A DNA stretch of 64,000 nt. Source: Mycolicibacterium arenosum. Lineage in GTDB: Bacteria; Actinomycetota; Actinomycetes; Mycobacteriales; Mycobacteriaceae. The position numbers and the translations under genes were made by a program. Of this stretch, positions 55,507 through 63,962 are shown one piece after another; within the stretch, counting starts at the first letter, position 1; each line of letters opens with the position of its first letter. The stretch is taken from the NCBI RefSeq assembly GCF_024320865.1, contig NZ_JANDBD010000005.1:357948-421947 (forward strand), read 5' to 3'. The notes below the pieces were generated by a model. It saw nothing but the letters and a program-made list of their open reading frames with translations, was not told the DNA's origin and made no database searches.

Positions 55507-57189
55507 CTACCTCAAATCCGCATCGTCGGCGCGTACCGCCCACGTAGCGAAACGCTCTCCGGCCTCGCGTTGTTTCACGAAGTTGCGAACAACCCGCTCG
55601 ATGTAGTCGCCGAGCTCGCTGGACATCACCTTGTGCTGACGGAGCTTGCGACCGAAACCGCTGTCCAGACCCAGGCTTCCCCCCAGGTGCACCTGGAAAC
55701 CCTCGACCTGGTTGCCGTCCCCGTCGTCCACCATCTGGCCCTTGAAGCCGATGTCCGCGATCTGGATGCGGGCGCACGAATTGGGGCAGCCGTTGATGTT
55801 GACCGTCACCGGGACGTCCAGCTCGGCGTTGATGTCCTCGAGCCGCTTCTCGAGCTCGGGCACCAGCGTCTGGCTGCGCTTACGCGTCTCGGCGAAGCTC
55901 AGCTTGCAGAACTCGATACCCGTGCAGGCCATCATGTTGCGCCGCCAGTGCGACGGCGTCGACGGCAGGCCGAGTGCGTCGAGCCCGGCCCGCAGTTCGT
56001 CGAGCTTGTCGTCCGGGACGTCGAGGACGATCAGCTTCTGATACGGCGTGAACCGGATGCGGTCGCTGCCCGCGGCCTCGGCCAGGTCGGCGACCTTGGT
56101 GAGGATGGTGCCCGACACGCGGCCCGCGATCGGGGCGACGCCGACGGCGTTGAGGCCGTTCTTGAGCCGCTGCACTCCGACGTGGTCGATCGGCCGGGTG
56201 ACCGGTGTCGGTGCGGGGCCGTCGATGAGCGGTCGCTTGAGGTACTCGGTCTCGAGCACGTCCCGGAACTTCTGCACGCCCCAGTCCTTGATGAGGAATT
56301 TCAGCCTCGCCTTGGCCCGCAGGCGCCGGTAGCCGTAGTCGCGGAAGACGCTCACCACGCCCTCCCAGACATCGGGCACCTCGTCGAGCGGCACCCAGGC
56401 GCCGACGCGCTGGCCCAGCATCGGGTTCGTCGACAGGCCGCCGCCGACCCAGAGGTCGAAGCCGGGACCGTGTTCGGGGTGCTCGACGCCGATGAACGCG
56501 ACGTCGTTGACCTCGTGCACCACGTCCTGCAGGCCGGAGATCGCGGTCTTGAACTTGCGCGGGAGGTTGGAGTACTCCGGCTTGCCGATGTAGCGCATGA
56601 CGATCTCGTTGATGGCCGGCGTGCCGTCGATGACCTCGTCGGGGTGTTCACCGGCCAGCGGCGAGCCGAGCACGATGCGCGGGCAGTCGCCGCACGCCTC
56701 GGTGGTCTGCAGGCCGACCTCGTCGAGGCGCCGCCAGATCTCCGGCATGTTCTCGACCTCGATCCAGTGGTACTGGATGTTCTGGCGGTCGGAGATGTCC
56801 GCGGTGTCGCGGCCGAATTCGGTGGAGATGCCGCCGAGCGCGCGCAGGGCCGCTGCGGTGAGCGCACCGCCGTCGCTGCGGACCCGCAGCATGAAGTACT
56901 CGTCCTCGAGCATGTCGGTGTTGTCGTCACCGGTCCACGTGCCGTCGAAGCCCGGCTTGCGCTGCGTGTACAGGCCCCACCAGCGGAAGCGGCCGCGCAG
57001 GTCGCCCTTGTCGATGGAGTCGAAGCCGCCGTGCGCGTAGATGTTCTCGATGCGCTGCCGCACGTTGAGCGGGTTGTCGTCCTTCTTGGACTGCTCGTTG
57101 GCGTTGAGCGGCTCGCGATAGCCGAGTGCCCACTGGCCTTCGCCCTTCGGGCGCTTGACGGGCTTCGGCTTGGAATCAGCGGTGGTCAT
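55507..57189 (-). CDS. nirA: Ferredoxin-dependent sulfite reductase (NirA/SirA)
   Basis: 560-residue siroheme-[4Fe-4S] enzyme reducing sulfite to sulfide. It has the two ferredoxin-like half domains (RSDGGALTAAALRALGGIST; RIRFTPYQKLIVLDVPDDKL). The cofactor cysteines are CTGIEFC (about 421-427) and CPNSC (about 466-470). The conserved Tyr of EYFMLRV and the Cys of ACGDCPR match the Tyr-Cys crosslink of the M. tuberculosis enzyme. AGAAGG precedes the ATG. A cysteine-rich uORF lies 117 nt upstream. Confidence 0.97.
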   Translation of the reverse strand: MTTADSKPKPVKRPKGEGQWALGYREPLNANEQSKKDDNPLNVRQRIENIYAHGGFDSIDKGDLRGRFRWWGLYTQRKPGFDGTWTGDDNTDMLEDEYFMLRVRSDGGALTAAALRALGGISTEFGRDTADISDRQNIQYHWIEVENMPEIWRRLDEVGLQTTEACGDCPRIVLGSPLAGEHPDEVIDGTPAINEIVMRYIGKPEYSNLPRKFKTAISGLQDVVHEVNDVAFIGVEHPEHGPGFDLWVGGGLSTNPMLGQRVGAWVPLDEVPDVWEGVVSVFRDYGYRRLRAKARLKFLIKDWGVQKFRDVLETEYLKRPLIDGPAPTPVTRPIDHVGVQRLKNGLNAVGVAPIAGRVSGTILTKVADLAEAAGSDRIRFTPYQKLIVLDVPDDKLDELRAGLDALGLPSTPSHWRRNMMACTGIEFCKLSFAETRKRSQTLVPELEKRLEDINAELDVPVTVNINGCPNSCARIQIADIGFKGQMVDDGDGNQVEGFQVHLGGSLGLDSGFGRKLRQHKVMSSELGDYIERVVRNFVKQREAGERFATWAVRADDADLR

Positions 57190-57306
57190 GCGGGGGATTG
57201 GCCCTTCTTGCGAGGAGCCGGCGTGCGAATCGCGCTGTTCACCGGGGGCTGTCCGGCGGCGCAGATCCGGGCGGCCAGCTGGAAGTTCAGTGGGCAGATC
57301 TACACG

Positions 57307-57411
57307 TCAGGGAAGACAGCAACAGCTACATACGCGCTTGAAGTCGACGTGCCGCCGGGCCACCAGCGCAATGCGGGTGGGGGTGTTGCGGGCGGAGGTC
57401 ACGTCGGCCAT
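57307..57411 (-). CDS. Poly-cysteine leader peptide (uORF) of the nirA-cysH operon
   Basis: A 34-residue ORF starting MADVTSARNTPTRIALVARR and ending HVDFKRVCSCCCLP then TGA. Four of the last seven residues are Cys, three in a row. It matches the known mycobacterial pattern of Cys-run uORFs that sense charged Cys-tRNA by ribosome stalling and control sulfur genes. It ends 117 nt before the nirA start. A -10 like TAGGGT (57434-57439, minus strand) would give a short leader of about 15 nt. Confidence 0.8.
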   Translation of the reverse strand: MADVTSARNTPTRIALVARRHVDFKRVCSCCCLP

Positions 57412-57433
57412 TGTGCCACGAAGCCCGTCATCT

Positions 57434-57439
57434 ACCCTA
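57434..57439 (-). promoter_or_regulatory. Candidate -10 for the nirA uORF transcript
   Basis: TAGGGT on the minus strand (TANNNT) with a transcription start expected about 15 nt before the uORF ATG. It shares the 84-bp gap with the divergent hemW promoter. Confidence 0.4.
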
Positions 57440-57495
57440 ACCGGGCCAGATTTGCGCTCGTGCTGAGCAAAACCGATCTCTGGGACACTTGTCCG

Positions 57496-58626
57496 GTGAC
57501 TCCCCGGCCGTTCGGCATCTACGTTCACGTGCCGTTCTGCGCCACCCGGTGCGGGTACTGCGACTTCAACACCTACACACCCGGTGAGCTGGGTGGGGCC
57601 ACGCCGCAGGGCTGGCTGGAGGCGCTGCGCCGGGAACTGGCACTCGCCGCGGCGAGCCTCGAGCACCCGCGCGAGGTCGCGACGGTGTTCGTCGGCGGTG
57701 GCACACCGTCGTTGCTCGGCGGCGACGGCCTCACCGCCGTCCTCGACGCGATCCGAGGGCACTTCGCTCTGGCGGCCGACGCCGAGGTCACCACCGAGGC
57801 CAACCCGGAGTCCACGTCACCGGCGTTGTTCGACGCGCTGCGGCGGGCGGGCTACACCCGCATCTCGCTCGGTATGCAATCGGTCTCGCAGCGCGTGCTC
57901 GCGGCGCTGGACCGCGTGCACTCGCCGGGCCGCCCGTTGGCCGCGGCGGCCGAGGCGCGGGCGGCGGGCTTCGACCACCTCAACCTCGACCTCATCTACG
58001 GAACGCCGGGGGAGTCCGACGACGATCTGCGGCGCTCCGTCGACGCCGCGATCGACGCGGGTGTGGACCACGTGTCCGGCTACGCGCTGATCGTGGAGGA
58101 CGGCACCGCGCTGGCGCGCCGGGTGCGCCGCGGCGAACTGCCCGCGCCCGACAACGACGTGCTCGCCCACCGCTACGAGCTGCTCGACGGCGCGCTGACC
58201 GGAGCCGGGTTCGACTGGTACGAGGTGTCCAACTGGAGCAGGCCGGGTGGGGCGTGCAGACACAACCTCGGCTACTGGCAGGGCGGGGAGTGGTGGGGCG
58301 CCGGGCCGGGCGCGCACGGCTACCTCGGCCGGACGCGGTGGTGGAACGTCAAGCACCCCAATGCGTACGCGCGGGCGCTGGCGCACGGGGAACTGCCCGT
58401 GGCCGGCCGCGAGGAACTCACGTCCGTCGACCAGCACGTCGAGGATGTCATGCTGAGAGTCCGTCTGCGACAAGGTCTTTCACTCGACCGGCTCGACGCC
58501 GACGAGCGCGGCCGGGCACGGGAGCTGTGCGGCAGCGGGCTGCTGGTGGAGCGCGCCGGCGCGCTGGTGCTCACCGACCGGGGCCGTCTGCTGGCCGACG
58601 CCGTGGTGCGCGACCTGCTGCCCTGA
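57496..58626 (+). CDS. hemW: Radical SAM protein HemW (annotated hemN in mycobacteria)
   Basis: 376-residue radical SAM enzyme. It has the SAM-cluster motif Cys15-x3-Cys19-x2-Cys22 (CATRCGYCDF), then GGGTPSLL for SAM and NPESTSPALFDAL. The residue two after Cys22 is Phe where true HemN has a fourth Cys, and HNLGYWQG is typical of HemW. HemW is a heme chaperone rather than coproporphyrinogen oxidase. The GTG at 57496 fits the family N-terminus. It diverges from the nirA unit. Confidence 0.93.
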   Translation: MTPRPFGIYVHVPFCATRCGYCDFNTYTPGELGGATPQGWLEALRRELALAAASLEHPREVATVFVGGGTPSLLGGDGLTAVLDAIRGHFALAADAEVTTEANPESTSPALFDALRRAGYTRISLGMQSVSQRVLAALDRVHSPGRPLAAAAEARAAGFDHLNLDLIYGTPGESDDDLRRSVDAAIDAGVDHVSGYALIVEDGTALARRVRRGELPAPDNDVLAHRYELLDGALTGAGFDWYEVSNWSRPGGACRHNLGYWQGGEWWGAGPGAHGYLGRTRWWNVKHPNAYARALAHGELPVAGREELTSVDQHVEDVMLRVRLRQGLSLDRLDADERGRARELCGSGLLVERAGALVLTDRGRLLADAVVRDLLP

Positions 58627-58685
58627 GGGTATCCGCCTGGACCTGGTCGAGATGTGTCACCATAGTGCGCATGTCGGACGGTTTA

Positions 58686-58704
58686 TTAGGCAAGCCTATC
58701 CACA
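58686..58704 (+). promoter_or_regulatory. IdeR (iron-box) operator upstream of the PKS gene
   Basis: TTAGGCAAGCCTATCCACA aligned with the 19-bp IdeR consensus TTAGGTTAGGCTAACCTAA matches TTAGG, the central AG and CT, CC and the last A. Departures are in the N positions and two bases near the end. It lies 27 bp before the GTG of the 6-MSAS-like gene, an expected place for repression by iron-loaded IdeR. A 13-bp core TTAGGCAAGCCTA also reads as a near palindrome. Confidence 0.75.
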
Positions 58705-58731
58705 ATTTCCAAACAATGGACACCCGCTGAC

Positions 58732-61700
58732 GTGGCGCTCGAACCCATCGCCGTCATCGGAGTCGCCTGCCGCGTCGCGGGCGGCGTCGCCACGCCCTCC
58801 GACTTCTGGACCTTCCTGATCGAGGGACGCAGCGACGTCCGCGAGATTCCCGAGGAACGGTGGGAGCCCTACCTCCGGCGCGACCCGCGTAACGCGGCCG
58901 TGCTGCGCGAGGTCACCCGCCTGGGCACGTTCCTCGACGACCTACCCGGCTTCGACGCCGAGTTCTTCGGTGTCTCGCCGCGCGAGGCGGAACTCATGGA
59001 TCCGCAGCAGCGGCTCGCCCTCGAAGTCGGTTGGGAGGCACTCGAACACGCCGGGGTGGCGCCGAAGACCCTGGCGGGCAGCGACACCGCCGTGCTCATG
59101 GGCGTCAACTCCGATGACTACGGCAAACTCGTCATGGAGGATCTGCCGGGCATCGAGGCGTGGACCGGCATCGGCACGTCGCTGTGCGGGATCGCCAACC
59201 GCGTGTCGCATCTGCTGGACCTGCGCGGACCCAGCGTCGCCCTCGACGCGGCGTGCGCGGCCTCACTCGTCGCCGTGCATCAGGCGTGCCAGCTGCTGCG
59301 CGGTGGCGAGACGTCGCTGGCGCTGGCCGGCGGCGTCAGCGCGCTCATCGGGCCCGGGCTGACGCGGGTTCTCGACGAGGCCGGCGCCACCGCCGCCGAC
59401 GGCAGGTGCAAGACGTTCGACGCCGCCGCCGACGGATACGGTCGCGGGGAGGGCGCGGGCGTCGTGGTGCTCAAACGGCTTGCCGACGCGCAACGCGACG
59501 GCGATCGCGTGCTGGCCGTCATCCGCGGCGGCGCGATCGCGCAGGACGGCCGCACGGTCGGCATCATGTCGCCCAACGGCGCCGCCCAGGCCGACATGTT
59601 CCGGCTGGCGTGTGCGACGTCCGGAATCGACCCCGCCAGCGTCGGATTCGTCGAGGCGCACGGAACCGGCACTCCCACAGGCGATCCCACCGAAATCAGC
59701 GCGATCGCAGAGGTGTACGGGGCCGGCCGCGCCGACGATGACCGGTGCCGCGTCGGCTCGGTGAAGCCCAACGTCGGCCACCTCGAGGGAGGTGCGGGCG
59801 TCGTGGGTCTGATCAAGGCCGTGCTCGCCCTGCACCACGAGACGATCCCGCCGACCGCGGGCCTGAGCAGGCTGACTCCGGCCGTCGACTGGGCCGCCAG
59901 CGGCCTGCGGGTGCCGACCGAGGCCGAGCCGTGGCCGCGCACCGACGTACCGCGCCGCGCGGCCGTCTGCAGCTACGGATACGGCGGCACCATCGCCCAC
60001 GTCCTGCTCGAGGAGGCGCCGGCCGCCGCGGCCGCCCCGCCGCGGCAGCCGACCGGCCCGTGCGTGGTCCCGCTGTCGGCCCGGTCCGCGGTCCGGCTCG
60101 AGCGGCAGGCCGACGCGCTCGCCGACCACCTCCGCGCCACCGAGCGGACCGTGTCGACGGTCGCGGCCACGCTGTGGGCGCGCCGGGGGCACGAATCCGT
60201 GCGCGCCGCAGTCGTCGCCGAGCACCCGCACGAACTCGTTGCGGGCCTCGACGCGCTGACGCGCGGCGACTCGGCGACCACCCTGGTCACCGGCACGGTG
60301 CCCGCGGGCGAACCGAGGGACGCCGTCTGGGTGTTCTCCGGGCACGGCTCGCACTGGGCGGGGATGGGTCGCGAACTGATCGCCGCCGAACCCGCGTTCG
60401 CCGCCGTCATCGACGAGGTCGACACGGTGTTCCGCGTCGAGTTGGGCTTCTCCGCACGTGAGGCGCTGACCTCCGGTGAACTGGGCGGCACCGACCGCGT
60501 GCAGGCGCTCACGTTCGCGATGCAGGTGGGTCTCGCCGCGGTGCTGCGCGCGCGCGGAGTCGTCCCGGCGGCCGTCATCGGCCACTCCGTCGGCGAGGTC
60601 GCGGCGTGCGTCGTGTCCGGCGTGTTCGACCTGAAACACGGTGCGGCCGTTGCCTGTTATCGCGCTCGCGGCTTCCGCTCGGTGGCGGGCGAGGGTGCGA
60701 TGGCGCTGGTTCGGCTGCCCTTCGCCGACGCCGACGCCCGGCTCGCCGGTCGGACCGACGTCGTCGCCGCCATCAGCGCCTCGCTGGAATCGTGCGTGAT
60801 CTCCGGTGTCCCCGAGGCCGTGACGCGGGTGTGCGACGAGTGGGCCGCGGCCGGCGTCGTGGTGCGGCGCGTCAATACCGACGTGGCATTCCACAGCCCG
60901 GCGATGGACGCTCTCACCGCCGACCTGGCGCGCAACGTGGCGCGGCTGCCGCCATCGCGATCCGCGACCGTACCGCTGTACTCGACGGCGCTGGCGGACC
61001 CGCGCTCGACGGCACCGCGGGACCCCGCCTACTGGGTCGCCAATCTGCGAGGGCGAGTCCGATTCGCTGAGTCCGTTGCCGCGGCGGCCGATGACGGCCA
61101 CCGGCTGTTCCTCGAGGTGTCGGCGCACCCCGTCGTCTCCCATTCCGTCATCGAAACCCTGCTCGGCCTCGGCATCGACGAGTACGGGGCGGTCCCGGTG
61201 CTGCGCCGCGACGCCCCGGAGGTGCGCGCCGTGGCGACGTCGGTGGCGTGGCTGTACTGCCACGGGGCGAGCGTCGACCACGGTGTCGCACTCGACGACG
61301 AATGGGCGCACGACCTGCCGACCACCCAGTGGCGGCACCGGCACTTCTGGCGGGTGCCCACCCCGCCACCGGGCGGCCGGGGTGTCCACGACACCGCGAG
61401 CCACACCCTGCTCGGCGGTCGCACCGACGTCAACGGCGCGGTCGCGACCACGATGTGGCAGACCCGCATCGACGTGGACAGCAGGCCCTATCCCGGCGAC
61501 CACCCAGTCCAGGAAACCGAGATCGTCCCCGCCGCAGTGCTTCTCAACACGTTCCTCACCGCAGCCCACGGCGGCGAACCGGCCGGCCACTCCGAATGCA
61601 CCGGCATCGGGCTCGCCGACGTCCACCTGCGCACCCCCGTGGCGCCCGGCCGTGCGCGCGACCTCCAGGTCGTACTTCAGGACAGCGCGCTGACGCTGTC

Positions 61701-63882
61701 GTCGCGACTCGTCGACGCCGACGAGGACGGCGGCTGGCTCACCCACAGCAGCGCGGTCGTCGCCGTCGAGGACGACATCGAGGAACTGCTCGAGACCGAC
61801 GTCGACGTCGAGGCGGCGCGGCTCAGGTGCACGGAGGAGCTGCCGCAGCGCCACGTCGTCGACACCCTCGCCACGCTGGGAGTAGCGGCGATGGGCTTCG
61901 ACTGGGACGTCCGGGAGCTGCGGCGCGCCGAGGGTGAACTGTTGGCGGTGGTGGCGGCGCGCGCCGATGGCGGCCCGCCGACGTCCTGGGCGTCACTCGT
62001 CGACGCGGCGACGTCCGCGGCCTCCACCGTCTTCGACGGACCGCCGCGGCTGCGGATGCCCGCCCGCATCGAGCGGGTGCACGTGCACGGCGCGCCGCCC
62101 GCGGTGGCGACGCTGCTCGTCCGCCGTCGGCCGGGCACCACGACCACCGACGTCGCGATCGCGGACGGGTCGGGCCGGGTCCTCGTCTCGATCTCGGGGA
62201 TGACTTTCGAGGAACTCGAGGACCCCGGCGCGATCGGCGACACCGGTCGCCTGCTGCACCACGTCGCGTGGCGTGACGTCGCGTGGAACGAGGCGGAGCG
62301 GCCCAGCGGCGTGGTCCTCGTCGGAGGGGACGTCGACGGACTGGACGCCGCCGTCCGCGATCTGACCGCCGCGGGCGTGCCGTACCTGGCGATCGAGGAC
62401 CCCGCTGAGATCGCCGTCCTCGCCGCCGAATTCGACGGCCTGCCAGCCGAATTGGGGCACGCCGCGGTCGTCGTCGTGCTGCCCCGACGCGACGACGCCC
62501 CCGAGGCGTCGGTCGACCTGGTGATGCGGACGCTGACGCTGCTGCAGGACCTGAGCCTCGGTGCGCGGCTGTGGGTGCTGACCAGCGGCGTGCACGAGGG
62601 CGGCGGCCTGACGCACGCGCCCCTGTGGGGACTGGCCCGCGTCGCGGCCGCCGAACACCCGCACCTGTGGGGTGGTGTGCTCGACGTGGCCGACGACGAA
62701 CCGGTGCCGCTCGGTGCGCTGACGGCGCTGCACGGTCACGGGGTGGTCGTGGTTCGCGCAGGCGCCGCGCGGGTGGCCCGGCTGGCGCCCGCCGACGGCA
62801 CGGCCGGCGAACCGATGGCGTGCGCGCCGGGCGGGACGTACCTCGTCACCGGCGGCACGGGGGTACTCGGCTTGCGGATGGCTCAGCGCCTCGCCGACCT
62901 CGGGGCCCGACGCCTGGTGCTGCTGTCGCGGTCCGGCCTGCCCGAGCGCGCGGCCTGGAGCGCCGTGCAGTCCGAGGCGGTGCGCGCGGTGTCGGCGTTG
63001 GAGGAGCGCGGTGTCACGGTGACGGTGGCCGCGGTGGACCTCGGCGCACCCGGCTCCGCCGACGCGCTGCGGACCGTGTTGCGCGAGCTGCCGCCGGTGC
63101 GCGGCGTCATCCACTGTGCCGGCGTCGAAGCCGGTGCGCTGCTGGCGAATACGACTCCGGAGGACTTCGCGACCGCCATGCATCCGAAGGTGCACGGCAC
63201 CCTGGTGCTACACGAGGTGTTCCCGCCGGAGCAACTCGACTGGATGGTGCTCTTCTCGTCGTGCGGCTACCTCGCCGGCTTCCCCGGCCAGGGTGCCTAC
63301 GCGTGCGCGAACTCGTTCCTCGACGCGATGGCGCGCTACCGCCGCGGCCTCGGCGACCGCACCACCGCCGTCGCGTGGACGGCGTGGCGGGGACTCGGCA
63401 TGGGGTCGGCCTCGGAGTTCGTCGCCGCACAACTCGACGCACTCGGGATGGGCACCGTCGGCGCCGACGACGCGCTGCGCGCCCTCGACCTCGCCATGCG
63501 CGACGACGACGCCAACGTCGTCGTCCTGCCCGTGCTACCGGCCGCGGCAGCGGTGCCGATCCTCGCCGACGTGGCCCCCGCGGATGACGACGACGCGGAG
63601 CCCGCCGCCGAGCCACTGCAGACGGACCCGGACTGGCTGGGCGCGCAGGTGCTCGCGGCGGTCGCCGGACAGCTCGGACTGGCCGACGCCGACGTCGACC
63701 CGGATCTGCCGCTGGTGGAACTCGGCGTCGACTCGATCATGACGGTGCGGCTGCGGCGACAGCTGGAGAAGCAGACCGGGTTGTCGCTGCCGCCGACGCT
63801 GCTGTGGGAGCACCCGACCGCGGCGGCGGTGACCGAATTCCTCGCGAGTTCGGCGTGTTCGGTTGCGTCCAGCGCCATGTGA
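58732..63882 (+). CDS. Iterative type I PKS, 6-methylsalicylic acid synthase type
   Basis: 1716 residues, KS-AT-TH/DH-KR-ACP, the length and order of 6-methylsalicylic acid synthases. KS (about 1-430): Cys175 in DAACAAS, His310 in HGTGTP, His350 in NVGHLEGG. AT (about 520-830): Ser619 in GHSVGE, and VAFH (718-721) indicating malonyl-CoA. TH/DH: His924 in DHPVQETEIVP and MGFDWDVREL at 1054. KR: GGTGVLG at 1374, catalytic Ser1510, Tyr1523, Asn1527. ACP: phosphopantetheine Ser1668 in GVDSIMT. Segments such as GVNSDDYGKLVMEDLP, YGRGEGAG, QDGRTVGIMSPN and CSYGYGGT are those of 6-MSAS as I recall them. The single KR argues for 6-methylsalicylate over orsellinate. There is no thioesterase, which is normal for this class. 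GTG start without a clear ribosome-binding site. Confidence 0.9.
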   Translation: MALEPIAVIGVACRVAGGVATPSDFWTFLIEGRSDVREIPEERWEPYLRRDPRNAAVLREVTRLGTFLDDLPGFDAEFFGVSPREAELMDPQQRLALEVGWEALEHAGVAPKTLAGSDTAVLMGVNSDDYGKLVMEDLPGIEAWTGIGTSLCGIANRVSHLLDLRGPSVALDAACAASLVAVHQACQLLRGGETSLALAGGVSALIGPGLTRVLDEAGATAADGRCKTFDAAADGYGRGEGAGVVVLKRLADAQRDGDRVLAVIRGGAIAQDGRTVGIMSPNGAAQADMFRLACATSGIDPASVGFVEAHGTGTPTGDPTEISAIAEVYGAGRADDDRCRVGSVKPNVGHLEGGAGVVGLIKAVLALHHETIPPTAGLSRLTPAVDWAASGLRVPTEAEPWPRTDVPRRAAVCSYGYGGTIAHVLLEEAPAAAAAPPRQPTGPCVVPLSARSAVRLERQADALADHLRATERTVSTVAATLWARRGHESVRAAVVAEHPHELVAGLDALTRGDSATTLVTGTVPAGEPRDAVWVFSGHGSHWAGMGRELIAAEPAFAAVIDEVDTVFRVELGFSAREALTSGELGGTDRVQALTFAMQVGLAAVLRARGVVPAAVIGHSVGEVAACVVSGVFDLKHGAAVACYRARGFRSVAGEGAMALVRLPFADADARLAGRTDVVAAISASLESCVISGVPEAVTRVCDEWAAAGVVVRRVNTDVAFHSPAMDALTADLARNVARLPPSRSATVPLYSTALADPRSTAPRDPAYWVANLRGRVRFAESVAAAADDGHRLFLEVSAHPVVSHSVIETLLGLGIDEYGAVPVLRRDAPEVRAVATSVAWLYCHGASVDHGVALDDEWAHDLPTTQWRHRHFWRVPTPPPGGRGVHDTASHTLLGGRTDVNGAVATTMWQTRIDVDSRPYPGDHPVQETEIVPAAVLLNTFLTAAHGGEPAGHSECTGIGLADVHLRTPVAPGRARDLQVVLQDSALTLSSRLVDADEDGGWLTHSSAVVAVEDDIEELLETDVDVEAARLRCTEELPQRHVVDTLATLGVAAMGFDWDVRELRRAEGELLAVVAARADGGPPTSWASLVDAATSAASTVFDGPPRLRMPARIERVHVHGAPPAVATLLVRRRPGTTTTDVAIADGSGRVLVSISGMTFEELEDPGAIGDTGRLLHHVAWRDVAWNEAERPSGVVLVGGDVDGLDAAVRDLTAAGVPYLAIEDPAEIAVLAAEFDGLPAELGHAAVVVVLPRRDDAPEASVDLVMRTLTLLQDLSLGARLWVLTSGVHEGGGLTHAPLWGLARVAAAEHPHLWGGVLDVADDEPVPLGALTALHGHGVVVVRAGAARVARLAPADGTAGEPMACAPGGTYLVTGGTGVLGLRMAQRLADLGARRLVLLSRSGLPERAAWSAVQSEAVRAVSALEERGVTVTVAAVDLGAPGSADALRTVLRELPPVRGVIHCAGVEAGALLANTTPEDFATAMHPKVHGTLVLHEVFPPEQLDWMVLFSSCGYLAGFPGQGAYACANSFLDAMARYRRGLGDRTTAVAWTAWRGLGMGSASEFVAAQLDALGMGTVGADDALRALDLAMRDDDANVVVLPVLPAAAAVPILADVAPADDDDAEPAAEPLQTDPDWLGAQVLAAVAGQLGLADADVDPDLPLVELGVDSIMTVRLRRQLEKQTGLSLPPTLLWEHPTAAAVTEFLASSACSVASSAM

Positions 63883-63883
63883 A

Positions 63884-63930
63884 GTCTCAGGACATCGCGT
63901 ACAGGGGTATGTCTCGGGACATCGCGTACA
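63884..63930. repeat. 20-bp direct repeat pair at the edge of an insertion element
   Basis: GTCTCAGGACATCGCGTACA (63884-63903) and GTCTCGGGACATCGCGTACA (63911-63930) match at 19 of 20 bases, 27 bp apart start to start. The pair begins 2 bp after the PKS stop and lies 33 bp before a transposase-like start, so it is probably the subterminal binding repeat of an IS end. Confidence 0.6.
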
Positions 63931-63962
63931 CCTGATCGGGCTGGGTGGATCCAGAGTGGTTC

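Noticed and set aside
55480..57495. Long in-frame extension upstream of hemW
   Set aside because: HemW homology begins at the GTG at 57496; the extension runs antisense through nirA.
59263..61854. 863-codon open frame on the minus strand inside the PKS gene
   Set aside because: It is an antisense shadow caused by high GC3; the translation has no domain pattern and the + strand gene is certain.
58732..63882. PKS as a fusion of mycobactin MbtC and MbtD
   Set aside because: Those proteins have no TH/DH region like the one here with HPVQETEIVP and MGFDWDV, and the KS segments fit the 6-MSAS group better.
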